NCBI GenBank assembly: GCA_963764585.1
Contig: CAVXTB010000003.1
Span: forward strand, 372,001-436,000
DNA length: 64,000 nt
From: JAOPZW01 sp963764585
Lineage (GTDB): Bacteria; Actinomycetota; Thermoleophilia; Solirubrobacterales; Solirubrobacteraceae
Reading direction: 5' to 3'
A program made the position numbers and the translations under genes. Below the pieces are notes generated by a model. That model saw nothing but the letters and a program-made list of their open reading frames with translations, made no database searches and was not told where the DNA came from. Of the stretch, positions 56,581 through 64,000 are shown piece by piece (position 1 is the first letter of the stretch; every line of letters starts with the position of its first letter).

Positions 56581-57273
56581 ATGGGCGCCGGCGACCTGCT
56601 CGAGCGCTATGAGGCGATCGGCGACGAGGGCGACTTCGTCGAGGCGAAGCGCGTGTACGAGCAGGCGCTCGCCGAGGCGCCCGACCCGGAGCTGCTGCGC
56701 GACTACGGCTACCTGCTGGAGTGCCACGGCCGTCGCGCGATCGGCAAGGCGGCCGAGCGGTACGAGCGCGCCATCGAGCTCGACCCCGGCGCCGAGAAGG
56801 TCCACTACCAGCTGATCTCGGCGCGGGCAGCGCTCGGCGAAGCGCAGGATGTCGTCGCGCGCTACGAGCGGCGCCTCGCCGAGGCGCCCGAGGACGTCCG
56901 CTGGCACCGCCTCCTGGCCAGCGCGTGCCTCGCCGCGCGCGAGCACGAGCGCGCCGCCGACGTGATCGGTGCCGGGCTCGCGCTCGCCCCGGACGACCGC
57001 GCGCTGTTCGAGCTGCGCGGCGAGGCGAAGTCCGCCGCCGGCGACGTCGACGGGGCCCTCGCCGATTGGCGCTGCGCGCTCGACCCCGACGGTCACAGCA
57101 TCGGCGGGGCCTACAGCAGCGCCTTCCTGCTCGAGCGCGAGGGACGGATCGACGAGGCCATCGAGGCCTGGAGCTACATCCTCGAATACAACGAGGCGCG
57201 CGGCTACGCGCTGCAGGCCGAATGGCCCAGGCGCGAGCTCGAGCGCCTGCGCCGGAAGCGCGTCACGAGCTGA
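56581..57273 (+). CDS. TPR repeat protein
   Basis: A 230-residue soluble protein of tetratricopeptide-like helical pairs: YEQALAEAPDPELLRDYGYLLECHGRR, YERAIELDPGAEKVHYQLISARAALG, ARYERRLAEAPEDVRWHRLLASACLAARE and AAYSSAFLLEREGRIDEAIEAWSYILEYN. Such repeats mediate protein binding. No catalytic domain or signal is present. Overlaps the convergent methyltransferase by 11 nt. Function unknown. Confidence 0.8.
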   Translation: MGAGDLLERYEAIGDEGDFVEAKRVYEQALAEAPDPELLRDYGYLLECHGRRAIGKAAERYERAIELDPGAEKVHYQLISARAALGEAQDVVARYERRLAEAPEDVRWHRLLASACLAAREHERAADVIGAGLALAPDDRALFELRGEAKSAAGDVDGALADWRCALDPDGHSIGGAYSSAFLLEREGRIDEAIEAWSYILEYNEARGYALQAEWPRRELERLRRKRVTS

Positions 57274-57901
57274 CCCGAGCGCGGCCCAGCACGTGGTCGC
57301 TCGTCAGCCCCCAGCGCGGCCCGATGGTCAGCTCGCGCGCGCGTTCGATCTCGAAGCCGGCGGCGGCGATCGCCGCGCTCGTGTCGCGGGCGCAGTGGCA
57401 GCCGCCGCCGACGCGCGGCCACACGCCCGAGCGGTCGAGCGTCGCCTGGACGCGCGCCTTGCCCGGCGAGGGCGCGCGGACGTGCTCGAAGAAGCGCAGC
57501 GCGCCGCCGGGGCGCAGGACGCGGCGCAGCTCGGCGAGCGCCGCGGCCTGGTCGGGCACCGTGCAGAGCACGAGGCTGCAGACGCCGGCATCGAAGCTCG
57601 CGTCCTCGAACGGGAGCCTGTCGGCGACGGCATCGACCACGGTCACGGGCACCGGCGCGGCGGCCGCGGCGGCGACGGCATGCTCGCGCAGGTAGGGCTC
57701 GGGCTCGACGGCCACGACCTCCTCGATGCCGGCGGGGTAGTGCGCGAGGTTCAGGCCGTTGCCGGCGCCGATCTCCACGACGCGGCCGGAGAGGTCCGCG
57801 AGCAGCTCGTCGCGATGGCGGCCGACCTCCGGCTCCATGCGGCGCGAAAGCCGCGCGTAGATGCGGGCGAAGAGGGGGTTGCGGACGGCGGTGTCGCTCA
57901 T
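57263..57901 (-). CDS. Class I SAM methyltransferase (UbiE-like)
   Basis: A 212-residue enzyme with motif I VVEIGAGNGLNLAHYPAG, acidic VAVEPEPYLRE, and motif SLVLCTVPDQAAALAELRRVLRPGGALRFFEHV. The extra segment GGGCHCARDTSAAI carries Cys-His-Cys, typical of the arsenite- or thiol-methyltransferase-like small proteins. Divergent from a CadC-like metal sensor with the operator between them, so metal- or metalloid-linked expression is likely. GTG 57907 is an alternative start. Confidence 0.82.
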   Translation of the reverse strand: MSDTAVRNPLFARIYARLSRRMEPEVGRHRDELLADLSGRVVEIGAGNGLNLAHYPAGIEEVVAVEPEPYLREHAVAAAAAAPVPVTVVDAVADRLPFEDASFDAGVCSLVLCTVPDQAAALAELRRVLRPGGALRFFEHVRAPSPGKARVQATLDRSGVWPRVGGGCHCARDTSAAIAAAGFEIERARELTIGPRWGLTSDHVLGRARVSS

Positions 57902-57905
57902 ACGC

Positions 57906-57921
57906 ACATCCGTACGAATGT
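57906..57921. promoter_or_regulatory. ArsR/SmtB operator ACATCCGTACGAATGT
   Basis: Near-perfect 16-nt dyad (arms ACAT(C)CG and CG(A)ATGT, one asymmetric pair) between the divergent methyltransferase and CadC-type sensor genes, overlapping the earliest possible sensor start. It suits repression by the sensor. Confidence 0.6.
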
Positions 57922-57938
57922 CATGTTACCTTGCACGC

Positions 57939-58298
57939 GTGGCCCGCGATCCTGACAGCTGCGACCTGCTGTGCCTGGACCTGCCCAAGGCAGAGGCGGT
58001 GCGCCGCGCGCTGCCACCCGGTGACGATCTCGACGCGTGGGCGGCGGCCGCGCGAGCGCTGGGGGACCCGACGCGCCTGGTGATCGCGTGGGCGTTGCGC
58101 GAGGCAGGGCGCGCGTGCGTGTGCGACCTGGCCTGGATCGCGGGGCGCGACGAGAAGCTCGTGTCCCACCACGCCCGCCAGCTCAAGGCCGCCGGCCTGG
58201 CGCGCTCGGCGCGCGACGGCAAGATGGTCATGTACGAGCTCACCGAGCGCGGGCTGGCGCTCCTGCGCGCCGTCGCGGCGCAGGGGGTGCCGGCGTGA
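57939..58298 (+). CDS. CadC/SmtB-type metal-sensing repressor
   Basis: A 119-residue ArsR/SmtB winged helix. Metal ligands of the CadC type are present: C8 and C12 in SCDLLCLD (N-terminal arm) and C60 and C62 in RACVCDLAWI (alpha3 ELCVCDL-type site). HTH: KLVSHHARQLKAAGLARSARDGKMVMYEL. Cd, Zn or Pb would release it from DNA. GTG 57939 follows the operator; ATG 57918 lies inside it. Ends overlapping the transporter gene by 4 nt. Confidence 0.85.
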   Translation: MARDPDSCDLLCLDLPKAEAVRRALPPGDDLDAWAAAARALGDPTRLVIAWALREAGRACVCDLAWIAGRDEKLVSHHARQLKAAGLARSARDGKMVMYELTERGLALLRAVAAQGVPA

Positions 58299-58999
58299 GC
58301 GTCAGCGCGCCGCTGCAGATCGCGCCGCCGATCGGGCGCGAGCGCTACGCGCGCCTGGCCCGTCGCGTGAGGCTGCTGTCGTGGCTGTCGCTGGCGTGGA
58401 TGACGGTCGAGGGCGCGGTCGCGCTGGCCGCCGGCATCGCGGCTGGCTCGATCGCGCTCGTCGGGTTCGGGCTGGACTCCGCGATCGAGGGCTTCGCCAG
58501 CGTGATCGTCATCTGGCGCTTCACCGGCCACCGCGTCTTCTCGCACGCCGCCGAGCAGCGCGCCCAGAAGCTCGTCGCCATCCAGTTCTTCCTGCTGGCG
58601 CCGTACGTCGCGGTCGAGTCGGCGCGCGCCCTGATCGGCGGCGAGCACGCCGACGCGAGCCCGGTCGGCATCGCCCTGGCGATCGGCTCGGTGATCCTCA
58701 TGCCACTGCTCGGGATCGCCAAGCAGCGGCTGGCCAACCAGCTCGGGTCGGCCGCCACCGCCGGCGAGGGCCGCCAGAACATGCTCTGCGCCTACCTCGG
58801 CGGGGCGCTGCTCGTCGGCCTGGTGGGCAACGCGCTGCTCGGCGCCTGGTGGCTGGATCCCGCGGTCGGGCTGCTCATCGCCGGGGTGGCCGTCAAGGAG
58901 GGCGTCGACGCCTGGCGCGGCGAGGGCTGCTGCGTCGCCTCACCGCTCGACGGCGCAGGCTTCGATCAGCACGACGCCTGCTGCGACGACTGCCACTAG
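58295..58999 (+). CDS. CDF-like cation efflux protein with Cys/His tail
   Basis: A 234-residue membrane protein with about six TMs resembling cation-diffusion facilitators: SLAWMTVEGAVALAAGIAAGSIALVGFGLDSAIEGFASVIVIWRF holds the conserved D of the metal site. It lacks the usual CDF cytoplasmic domain and instead ends in a metal-binding tail (GEGCCVAS, DQHDACCDDCH). It follows the CadC-like sensor with a 4-nt overlap, so it is an inducible heavy-metal exporter. Confidence 0.8.
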   Translation: MSVSAPLQIAPPIGRERYARLARRVRLLSWLSLAWMTVEGAVALAAGIAAGSIALVGFGLDSAIEGFASVIVIWRFTGHRVFSHAAEQRAQKLVAIQFFLLAPYVAVESARALIGGEHADASPVGIALAIGSVILMPLLGIAKQRLANQLGSAATAGEGRQNMLCAYLGGALLVGLVGNALLGAWWLDPAVGLLIAGVAVKEGVDAWRGEGCCVASPLDGAGFDQHDACCDDCH

Positions 59000-59032
59000 G
59001 CAGCGCGGCAATCACCAGCCGTCGCCCGCGTG

Positions 59033-60337
59033 TCAAGCGGTGACCGGCTCGGTGGTCAGGTACTCCCGCAGGCAGGACTGCGAGCAGAACCAGAGCTCGG
59101 CGTCGCCTTCGCGCAGCCTGGCGGCGGGCGGCGCGTCGACGATCTCCCCGCACACGGGATCGCGTTGCTGTTCCGCCCGCACCAGGCGATAGAGCTGAAG
59201 CGGCTGGGCAGCTCCGCGGAGCATCCTCACGCCGGCCGACTCGAGCGCCTCGCGATCAGCCGCTTCTCGCGCGACCGCCTCGGTGACGAGCGTCTCGCTG
59301 GGGGCGGCGACGTCCGCCACCCGTGCGGCGATGTTGACCGTGGTGCCGATGTAGTCGCCGCCACGGTAGATGGCCGGGCCGGCGTGCATCCCCGTGCGGA
59401 GAACCGGGATGTCGGGATCGTGGCGTGCCCGCTCGTCGAGCGCCGCCGCGAAGCGCACCGCGTCTGCCGCCCGCCGAAAGGCCAGCATGAGCTCGTCGCC
59501 GATGTGCTTGACGACCTTCCCGTCGTGTTCGAGCGCGAGCGCGCGAACGATGGCGTCGAGCCGGGTCATGAGCTCCACGCCTGCCTGGTCGCCTTCGGTC
59601 TCGGTCAGGCTCGTGAACGAGGCGAGGTCGATGAAGACGATCGTCGCCTCCACCGAGCCGCGGCCGGTCGCCTCGCCCGGCACGAGATGGACGTACGCGT
59701 CCTCGATGTCGGCGTAGAGCAGATGCTCGTGGTGGATGCGCTGGACCAGCCCATCGAGCAGCGGGATGACCGCCTCCTGCAGTGGCGCGCCCTGACGGAT
59801 GGCGTCCTCCTCGGTCAGGCCCTGGCCGATCAGCCGCTCGTGGATGTGGACGTGGACCAAGCGGATCTCACTCTCCGCGAGGCGCCGCAGCGCGTCGCCC
59901 ATCACACGCGCTCCTTCGAGGGCGGCTTCGAGCGGTAGGCCGGCGTCGGTGATGACCTTGAACGCGTCCATCAGCTCGAGATCGTCTTCCAGGAACGTGC
60001 TGCGCCGGAACCCGAGCGCGGTGCGAAGCCCCTCGATGACGCCAGGATCGAGGCCGACGCGCTCGGCCGCCTGCTGCAACGACAGCTGCGCGCCGCTCGG
60101 GTAGAGGTACTCGCCGAGGAACGGCACGATGGCGCCGCTGGCGATCGCATCGGCCAGCTCGTGCGGGGAGTAGCCGAGCGCCTCGTAACGGCGGATCGCC
60201 ATCACGCGCGCGAGGTCGAGGTCGTCGAAGTGGTCCGTTCGGGCGGGGTCGAGCAGCCCGGCAGCGGCCCAGGCGCCCACTTGCCCACGCGAGACGCCCA
60301 CGAGCGCCGCGAACTCGTCGACCGAGAAGTCGGGCAC
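59033..60337 (-). CDS. MerR / class III cyclase / YHS fusion protein
   Basis: A 434-residue fusion. Residues 1-70 are a MerR-like winged helix (FSVDEFAALVGVSRGQVGAWAAAGLLDPARTDHFDDLDLARVMAIRRYEALGY). Residues about 228-360 form a class III nucleotide cyclase with D237 (FIDLASFT), K277 and D281 (VVKHIGDEL), N335 and R339 (TTVNIAARV), so a full catalytic set. Residues 392-434 are a YHS metal-binding segment (DPVCGEIV, WFCSQSC; C396, C418, C422). This would couple DNA binding, cNMP synthesis and metal sensing. GTG start; no clear Shine-Dalgarno. Confidence 0.85.
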   Translation of the reverse strand: MPDFSVDEFAALVGVSRGQVGAWAAAGLLDPARTDHFDDLDLARVMAIRRYEALGYSPHELADAIASGAIVPFLGEYLYPSGAQLSLQQAAERVGLDPGVIEGLRTALGFRRSTFLEDDLELMDAFKVITDAGLPLEAALEGARVMGDALRRLAESEIRLVHVHIHERLIGQGLTEEDAIRQGAPLQEAVIPLLDGLVQRIHHEHLLYADIEDAYVHLVPGEATGRGSVEATIVFIDLASFTSLTETEGDQAGVELMTRLDAIVRALALEHDGKVVKHIGDELMLAFRRAADAVRFAAALDERARHDPDIPVLRTGMHAGPAIYRGGDYIGTTVNIAARVADVAAPSETLVTEAVAREAADREALESAGVRMLRGAAQPLQLYRLVRAEQQRDPVCGEIVDAPPAARLREGDAELWFCSQSCLREYLTTEPVTA

Positions 60338-60415
60338 GACCGCCCGATTGTCGCACCGACAGCCCGCCGTTAGGCTCCCGCGCGTCCCTGGCGCGCGTTG
60401 AGGAGGAGGTGTCGG

Positions 60416-61660
60416 ATGGCGACGACGGCGGCGATGACGCCGGAGGTCGAGCCGCAGGAGGTCGGGCTCGATCCGGGGCGGCTCGAGCGGCTGGATCGCT
60501 ACCTCGACGGCGTCGTGGCCAACGGCCGCCAGCATGGCTCGCTGCTGGTCGTCACGCGCGGGGGCAGGATCGCGCACGTCTCCGCGCGCGGCGACCGCGA
60601 CGCCGAGGCCGGCCTGCCCGTCGAGGCCGACACGATCTGGCGGATCTACTCGATGACCAAGCCGATCACCTCGGTCGCCGCGATGATCCTGTACGAGGAG
60701 GGCGCGCTGGCACTGACCGATCCGGTCGCGAAGTTCATCCCGGCGTTCGCCGACGTGCGCGTCTACCGCAAGGGCGCGGCCGCCGCGCCGGTGACCGCGC
60801 CCGCGTCCGAGCAGATGACCGTGTGGCACCTGCTCACGCACACGTCGGGGCTGACCTACTCCTGGCAGTTCGCCAACCCGGTTGACGAGGCCTACCGGCT
60901 GGCCGGGTTCCTGCCCGACCTGCGCCAGGAGTACGACCTCGCCGAGGCCTGCGACCGCTGGGCAGCGCTCCCGCTGCTGTTCGAGCCCGGCGCCGAGTGG
61001 AACTACTCGCACTCGACCGACGTCGTCGGGCGGATCGTCGAGATCGTCTCCGGCCAGTCGCTGGACGAGTTCTTCGCGCAGCGCATCCTCGGGCCGCTCG
61101 GCATGAACGACACCGGCTTCGCGGTCGCCGAGGCCGACCAGCAGCGCCTCGCGACGCTCTACTTCCACGATCCGGAGACGGCCAAGGCCGTTCCCAATCC
61201 GGGGCCCGAGCCGATCTCGGCCGAGCGGCCGCGCTTCCTGGCGGGCGGGCACGGGCTGGTCAGCACCGCGCCGGATTACCACCGCTTCACGCAGATGCTG
61301 CTGCGTCGCGGCGAGCTCGACGGCGTGCGGCTGCTGGCGCCGCGCACCGTCGACTTCATGACCATGAACCACCTCCCGGGCAACGCCACGCTCACTGAGT
61401 TCGGGCGCCCGCTGCTCGACCTGGTGCTCGGCGAGGGCTACGGCTTCGGGCTCGGGCTCTCGCCGCTGGTCGATCCGATCGCCGCGAAGACGCTGTCGGC
61501 GGTCGGCGAGTACCGCTGGGAGGGCGCCGCCGGGACGGCGTTCTGGGTCGACCCGGCCGAGGAGCTGACCGTGCTGTTCTTCACCCAGGCGCTGTTCGGC
61601 CCGGACGACGTGTGGGTGGCGATGCGCCGGCTGCTCTATCAGGCGCTCGTCGGGACTTGA
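60416..61660 (+). CDS. Serine hydrolase, beta-lactamase class C-like
   Basis: A 414-residue beta-lactamase-fold hydrolase: SxxK as S79-M-T-K82 (IYSMTKPITSVAAM), the Tyr in EWNYSHSTDVVG and WEGAAGTAFWVDP as the C-terminal KTG equivalent. The EstB-like group has esterase activity. No signal peptide, so cytoplasmic. AGGAGGAGG before the ATG at 60416 fixes the start. Divergent from the MerR/cyclase fusion; ends in a short gap before a broken peptidase. Confidence 0.85.
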   Translation: MATTAAMTPEVEPQEVGLDPGRLERLDRYLDGVVANGRQHGSLLVVTRGGRIAHVSARGDRDAEAGLPVEADTIWRIYSMTKPITSVAAMILYEEGALALTDPVAKFIPAFADVRVYRKGAAAAPVTAPASEQMTVWHLLTHTSGLTYSWQFANPVDEAYRLAGFLPDLRQEYDLAEACDRWAALPLLFEPGAEWNYSHSTDVVGRIVEIVSGQSLDEFFAQRILGPLGMNDTGFAVAEADQQRLATLYFHDPETAKAVPNPGPEPISAERPRFLAGGHGLVSTAPDYHRFTQMLLRRGELDGVRLLAPRTVDFMTMNHLPGNATLTEFGRPLLDLVLGEGYGFGLGLSPLVDPIAAKTLSAVGEYRWEGAAGTAFWVDPAEELTVLFFTQALFGPDDVWVAMRRLLYQALVGT

Positions 61661-61786
61661 AACATCGCGCGCAAGCCTGCTGACACACCGCGATCCAGAC
61701 GTTGACGCGGTGTCGTCAGCGTGGCTCAATCTCGGCGTCGCCGGCTCTCCCGCCGGCGACACCATCTCCTTGGGAGGGGAGTCCAT

Positions 61787-63650
61787 ATGCGCGCGCAGCG
61801 AGGGTTCGTGGCAGGGTGTGTCCTTGCGGGCACGATGGCGCTGGCCGCTTCGGCCTGGGCGGACACCGACATCCAGGGCAACCCGAGCGGGCTGCCCGAC
61901 CTCGACGTGCGCACCGGCACGCTCGCGCCGACGGCCGCCCAGCGGTCGGCGGCCAGCGCGCGGCGACTTCGACGCCGGCGTGATCGGCCACGAGTACACG
62001 CACATGATCGAGAACCGCACGATCGGCAAGGGCGACAGCCGCAGCGGCTTCCAGGCCGGCGCGATGGGCGAGGCGGTCGCCGACCTGTTCTCGATCGAGG
62101 AGCTCAACGAGCTCGGCCTCGTCCCGACGGATGACGAGAACCGCTACGCCACCGGCACGTACGTGACCGGCAACAAGCTGCGCGGCATCCGCGACTACGC
62201 GCCGAACTTCCCGGCCACCGGCGCCTTCCCCGAGCCGGGCGTCTACCCGCAGATCGACCCGCTGAACTTCAGCGACGTCGGCTTCGACCTGACCGGCCCG
62301 GAGGTGCACGCCGACGGCGAGATCTGGGTGGCGATCAACTTCGACCTGCGGCGCGCGCTGGCCGCCAAGTACAACAAGCAGTTCCCGGAATCGGACGCCG
62401 CGCTGCAGAAGCAGTGCGCGCTCGGGCAGCTGCCGGTGACCCAGTGCCCCGGCAACCGGCGCTGGATCCAGGACCTGTTCGACGCGTTCCTGCTGATGCC
62501 GACCGCGCCGTCGATGATCGACGCGCGCAACGCGATCCTGGCGGCCGACCAGGCGCGCTTCGGCGGCGCCAACCAGCCCGAGCTGTGGGCGGCGTTCGCG
62601 CGCCGCGGCATGGGCCGCAACGCGTCGCAGACCAACGGCAGCGGGCGCGTGCGCGGCGTCGAATCCGACACCGATCCGCTGCCCGACTTCGAGGTCCCGG
62701 GTCAGGCCAACGCCAACGTGACCTTCGCGGCCACGAGCACCGAGTCGGGCAACCCGGCCGTCACGGCGCGCATCTACGTCGGCCACTACGAGGCGCGCGT
62801 CTCGCCGATCGCCGACACCGATCCGGCGACCAACGCGCCGTCGACCGCGACGGCCAACAACCTCGACGAGAAGGCGACCTTCGCGCCGGGCACCTACGAG
62901 TTCATCGCCACCGCGCCGGGCTACGGGGCCGTGCGCTTCCGCAAGACGTTCAAGGCCAACAACAACCCGACGATCACGCTGCGCTTCGCGCCGAACTTCG
63001 CCTCGACGACCCAGGGCGCGACGGCGACCGGTGACGTCGCTCCGGTGACGTCGGGAAGCACCGTGGTGCAGGACGGGCCGCGCGTGCTGCGCAACCTCAT
63101 CGACGACACCGAGATCAGCGACTGGCAGGCGGCGGCCACCCAGGCCGCCGACGGCTCCTGGGGCGTCGACGGCAAGCGGGTGACGATCGATCTCGCCGGC
63201 ACGAAGCCGCAGACGCTGCGCCACGTCCAGGTCAGCGCGATGCTCGGGCCCGTGTTCGACGGCAACCGCACCGACCTGTCGCAGAACCGCTTCACCGCGC
63301 TGCGCCAGTTCGAGATCTGGACGTGCAACGACCAGGCGGCGGACTGCTCGAACGACGACAGCTACCAGCGCGCCTACGCCAGCGCGTCCGACGCCTTCCC
63401 GGCCGACGTGCCGCGGCCGGTCGCGCCGATGCTGCTGCTGCGCAACTTCACCTTCTCGCCGGTGAAGGCCACCCACCTGCGGCTGGTGGTGCGCAACAGC
63501 CAGTGCACGGGCGGCCCGGCCTATCAGGGCGAGCAGGACGCCGACCCGGCGAACGCGACCGACTGCAACACGGCCGGCGCGGCGCCGACGCAATTCGTCC
63601 GCGTGGCCGAGGTGCAGGCGTTCGGAGGCAACTCGAGCGCCGCAGGCTAG
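61787..63650 (+). pseudogene. M36 (fungalysin-like) metallopeptidase with internal deletion and frameshift
   Basis: A Shine-Dalgarno GGAGGGGA and ATG 61787 start a signal peptide (AQRGFVAGCVLAGTMALAASAWA) and the propeptide start DTDIQGNPSGLPDLDVRTGTLAP. Near 61958 the reading frame changes: from there the +1/-1 shifted frame reads RGDFDAGVIGHEYTHMIENR, the HEXXH zinc site of M36 peptidases, and continues through GEAVADLFSIEE to a C-terminal sandwich domain, stopping at 63650. The FTP propeptide and the first half of the catalytic domain are missing, so the protein cannot be made as one chain. Either a recent deletion or an assembly error. Confidence 0.7.
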
Positions 63651-63955
63651 GGACAGACCAGGCTCGAGTCCTGGAACGTGGCGTGGCTGCCGCGGGTGCC
63701 GGTCGCCACGCCCCTGACGCCCGCGCAGGGCTCGACGCCGGGGAACGAGACGACGAACGTGCCGCCGCGCGTGGCGCGCACGCGGCGGACGATGCGGTCG
63801 CCCATCGACGGCGTGACGGTCAGGCGCACGCGCTCGCGCGCGTGGAACCCGGTGCCCTTGACCTTGAAGGGCGCCAAGCCGGACGGGACGAGGCGCGCGT
63901 GGTGCGAGCCGCTCCCGGCGAGCGCGGCGACGATGACGAGGGCGGCGAGCTTCAT
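63647..63955 (-). CDS. Small secreted protein
   Basis: A 102-residue protein with a signal peptide (KLAALVIVAALAGSGSHH) and a beta-rich mature part (APFKVKGTGFHARERVRLTVTP, FVVSFPGVEPCAGVRGVATG), reminiscent of Ig-like or fibronectin-like folds. Two Cys (CAG, VCP) could form a disulphide. Convergent with the broken peptidase, overlapping by 4 nt. Function unknown. Positions 63956-64000 hold no further gene. Confidence 0.65.
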   Translation of the reverse strand: MKLAALVIVAALAGSGSHHARLVPSGLAPFKVKGTGFHARERVRLTVTPSMGDRIVRRVRATRGGTFVVSFPGVEPCAGVRGVATGTRGSHATFQDSSLVCP

Positions 63956-64000
63956 CGCTGACCGATGGTACGCAGCACCGGCGCCGAGGACTCGCGGACG

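Noticed and set aside
1..64000. tRNA, rRNA or IS elements
   Set aside because: No cloverleaf-like or rRNA sequence and no transposase motif or terminal inverted repeats with duplication were seen by eye.

Overview
The window is about 72-73% G+C, dense in genes, rich in GTG starts and in 1-8 nt start/stop overlaps. Gene content (SARP- and LuxR-type ATPase regulators, MMPL transporter, nucleotide-cyclase signalling proteins, many aromatic-CoA genes) points to a high-GC actinobacterium. A soil member of the Thermoleophilia/Solirubrobacterales is my best guess, but this is inference. I see no tRNA, rRNA, CRISPR array or intact insertion sequence.

Layout. (1) 0.3-12.6 kb: small stress or housekeeping genes (SRPBCC, cupin, secreted I36-type protein, GyrI-like protein), then an MFS exporter preceded by a five-codon leader ORF and a strong hairpin, a very large LuxR-family ATPase regulator, an MMPL transporter, a SARP regulator and a secreted GDSL hydrolase. 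(2) 12.7-16.6 kb: a tightly overlapping five-gene operon resembling an aromatic meta-cleavage lower pathway (dehydrogenase, DUF6282-type metal hydrolase, GalB-type hydratase, RraA/HMG-type aldolase, extradiol VOC dioxygenase). (3) 16.7-19.5 kb: lysozyme-like protein, ECF-like sigma factor with a small partner ORF, a wall or membrane anchored secreted protein, a Crp/Fnr regulator. (4) 19.5-25.3 kb: an HK97-capsid-fold protein with a proline/arginine repeat N-terminus, apparently co-transcribed with a zinc-ribbon/class III cyclase/AAA/TPR signalling protein, and divergent from a metacaspase-like protease. This is the most unusual locus here. (5) 25.3-44.8 kb: a large aryl-CoA catabolic region: IclR, GntR, TetR and ArsR regulators, a PaaK-type ligase, benzoate-CoA-type ligase, acetoacetate-CoA-type ligase, amidohydrolase, LLM oxidoreductase, two MFS or membrane proteins, two aldehyde dehydrogenases, enoyl-CoA hydratase, PaaY-like protein, and a ring-epoxidase operon (PaaA, DUF59 half of PaaD, PaaB, PaaC, zinc-ribbon half of PaaD). 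(6) 44.8-49.8 kb: a miniature flagellar-rod-like protein, a LanC-like protein, two small-molecule enzymes, a second LLM enzyme and a PaaX regulator. (7) 49.8-52.6 kb: thioesterase, ThDP enzyme and cyclase-family hydrolase operon. (8) 53-57 kb: rhodanese, LysR, persulfide-dioxygenase-like MBL protein, MFS, TPR protein. (9) 57.3-59 kb: methyltransferase, CadC-type metal sensor and CDF-like cation transporter around a shared operator. (10) 59-64 kb: MerR/cyclase/YHS fusion, serine hydrolase, a broken M36 metallopeptidase and a small secreted protein.

How it fits together: most of the middle of the window is devoted to activating aromatic acids to CoA thioesters, epoxidising the ring and oxidising the products, with a separate meta-cleavage route and local transcription factors whose palindromic operators are visible. 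The capsid/cyclase/metacaspase locus interrupts this metabolic landscape and has no obvious metabolic role. All function assignments rest on reading the sequence alone; no database search was run.
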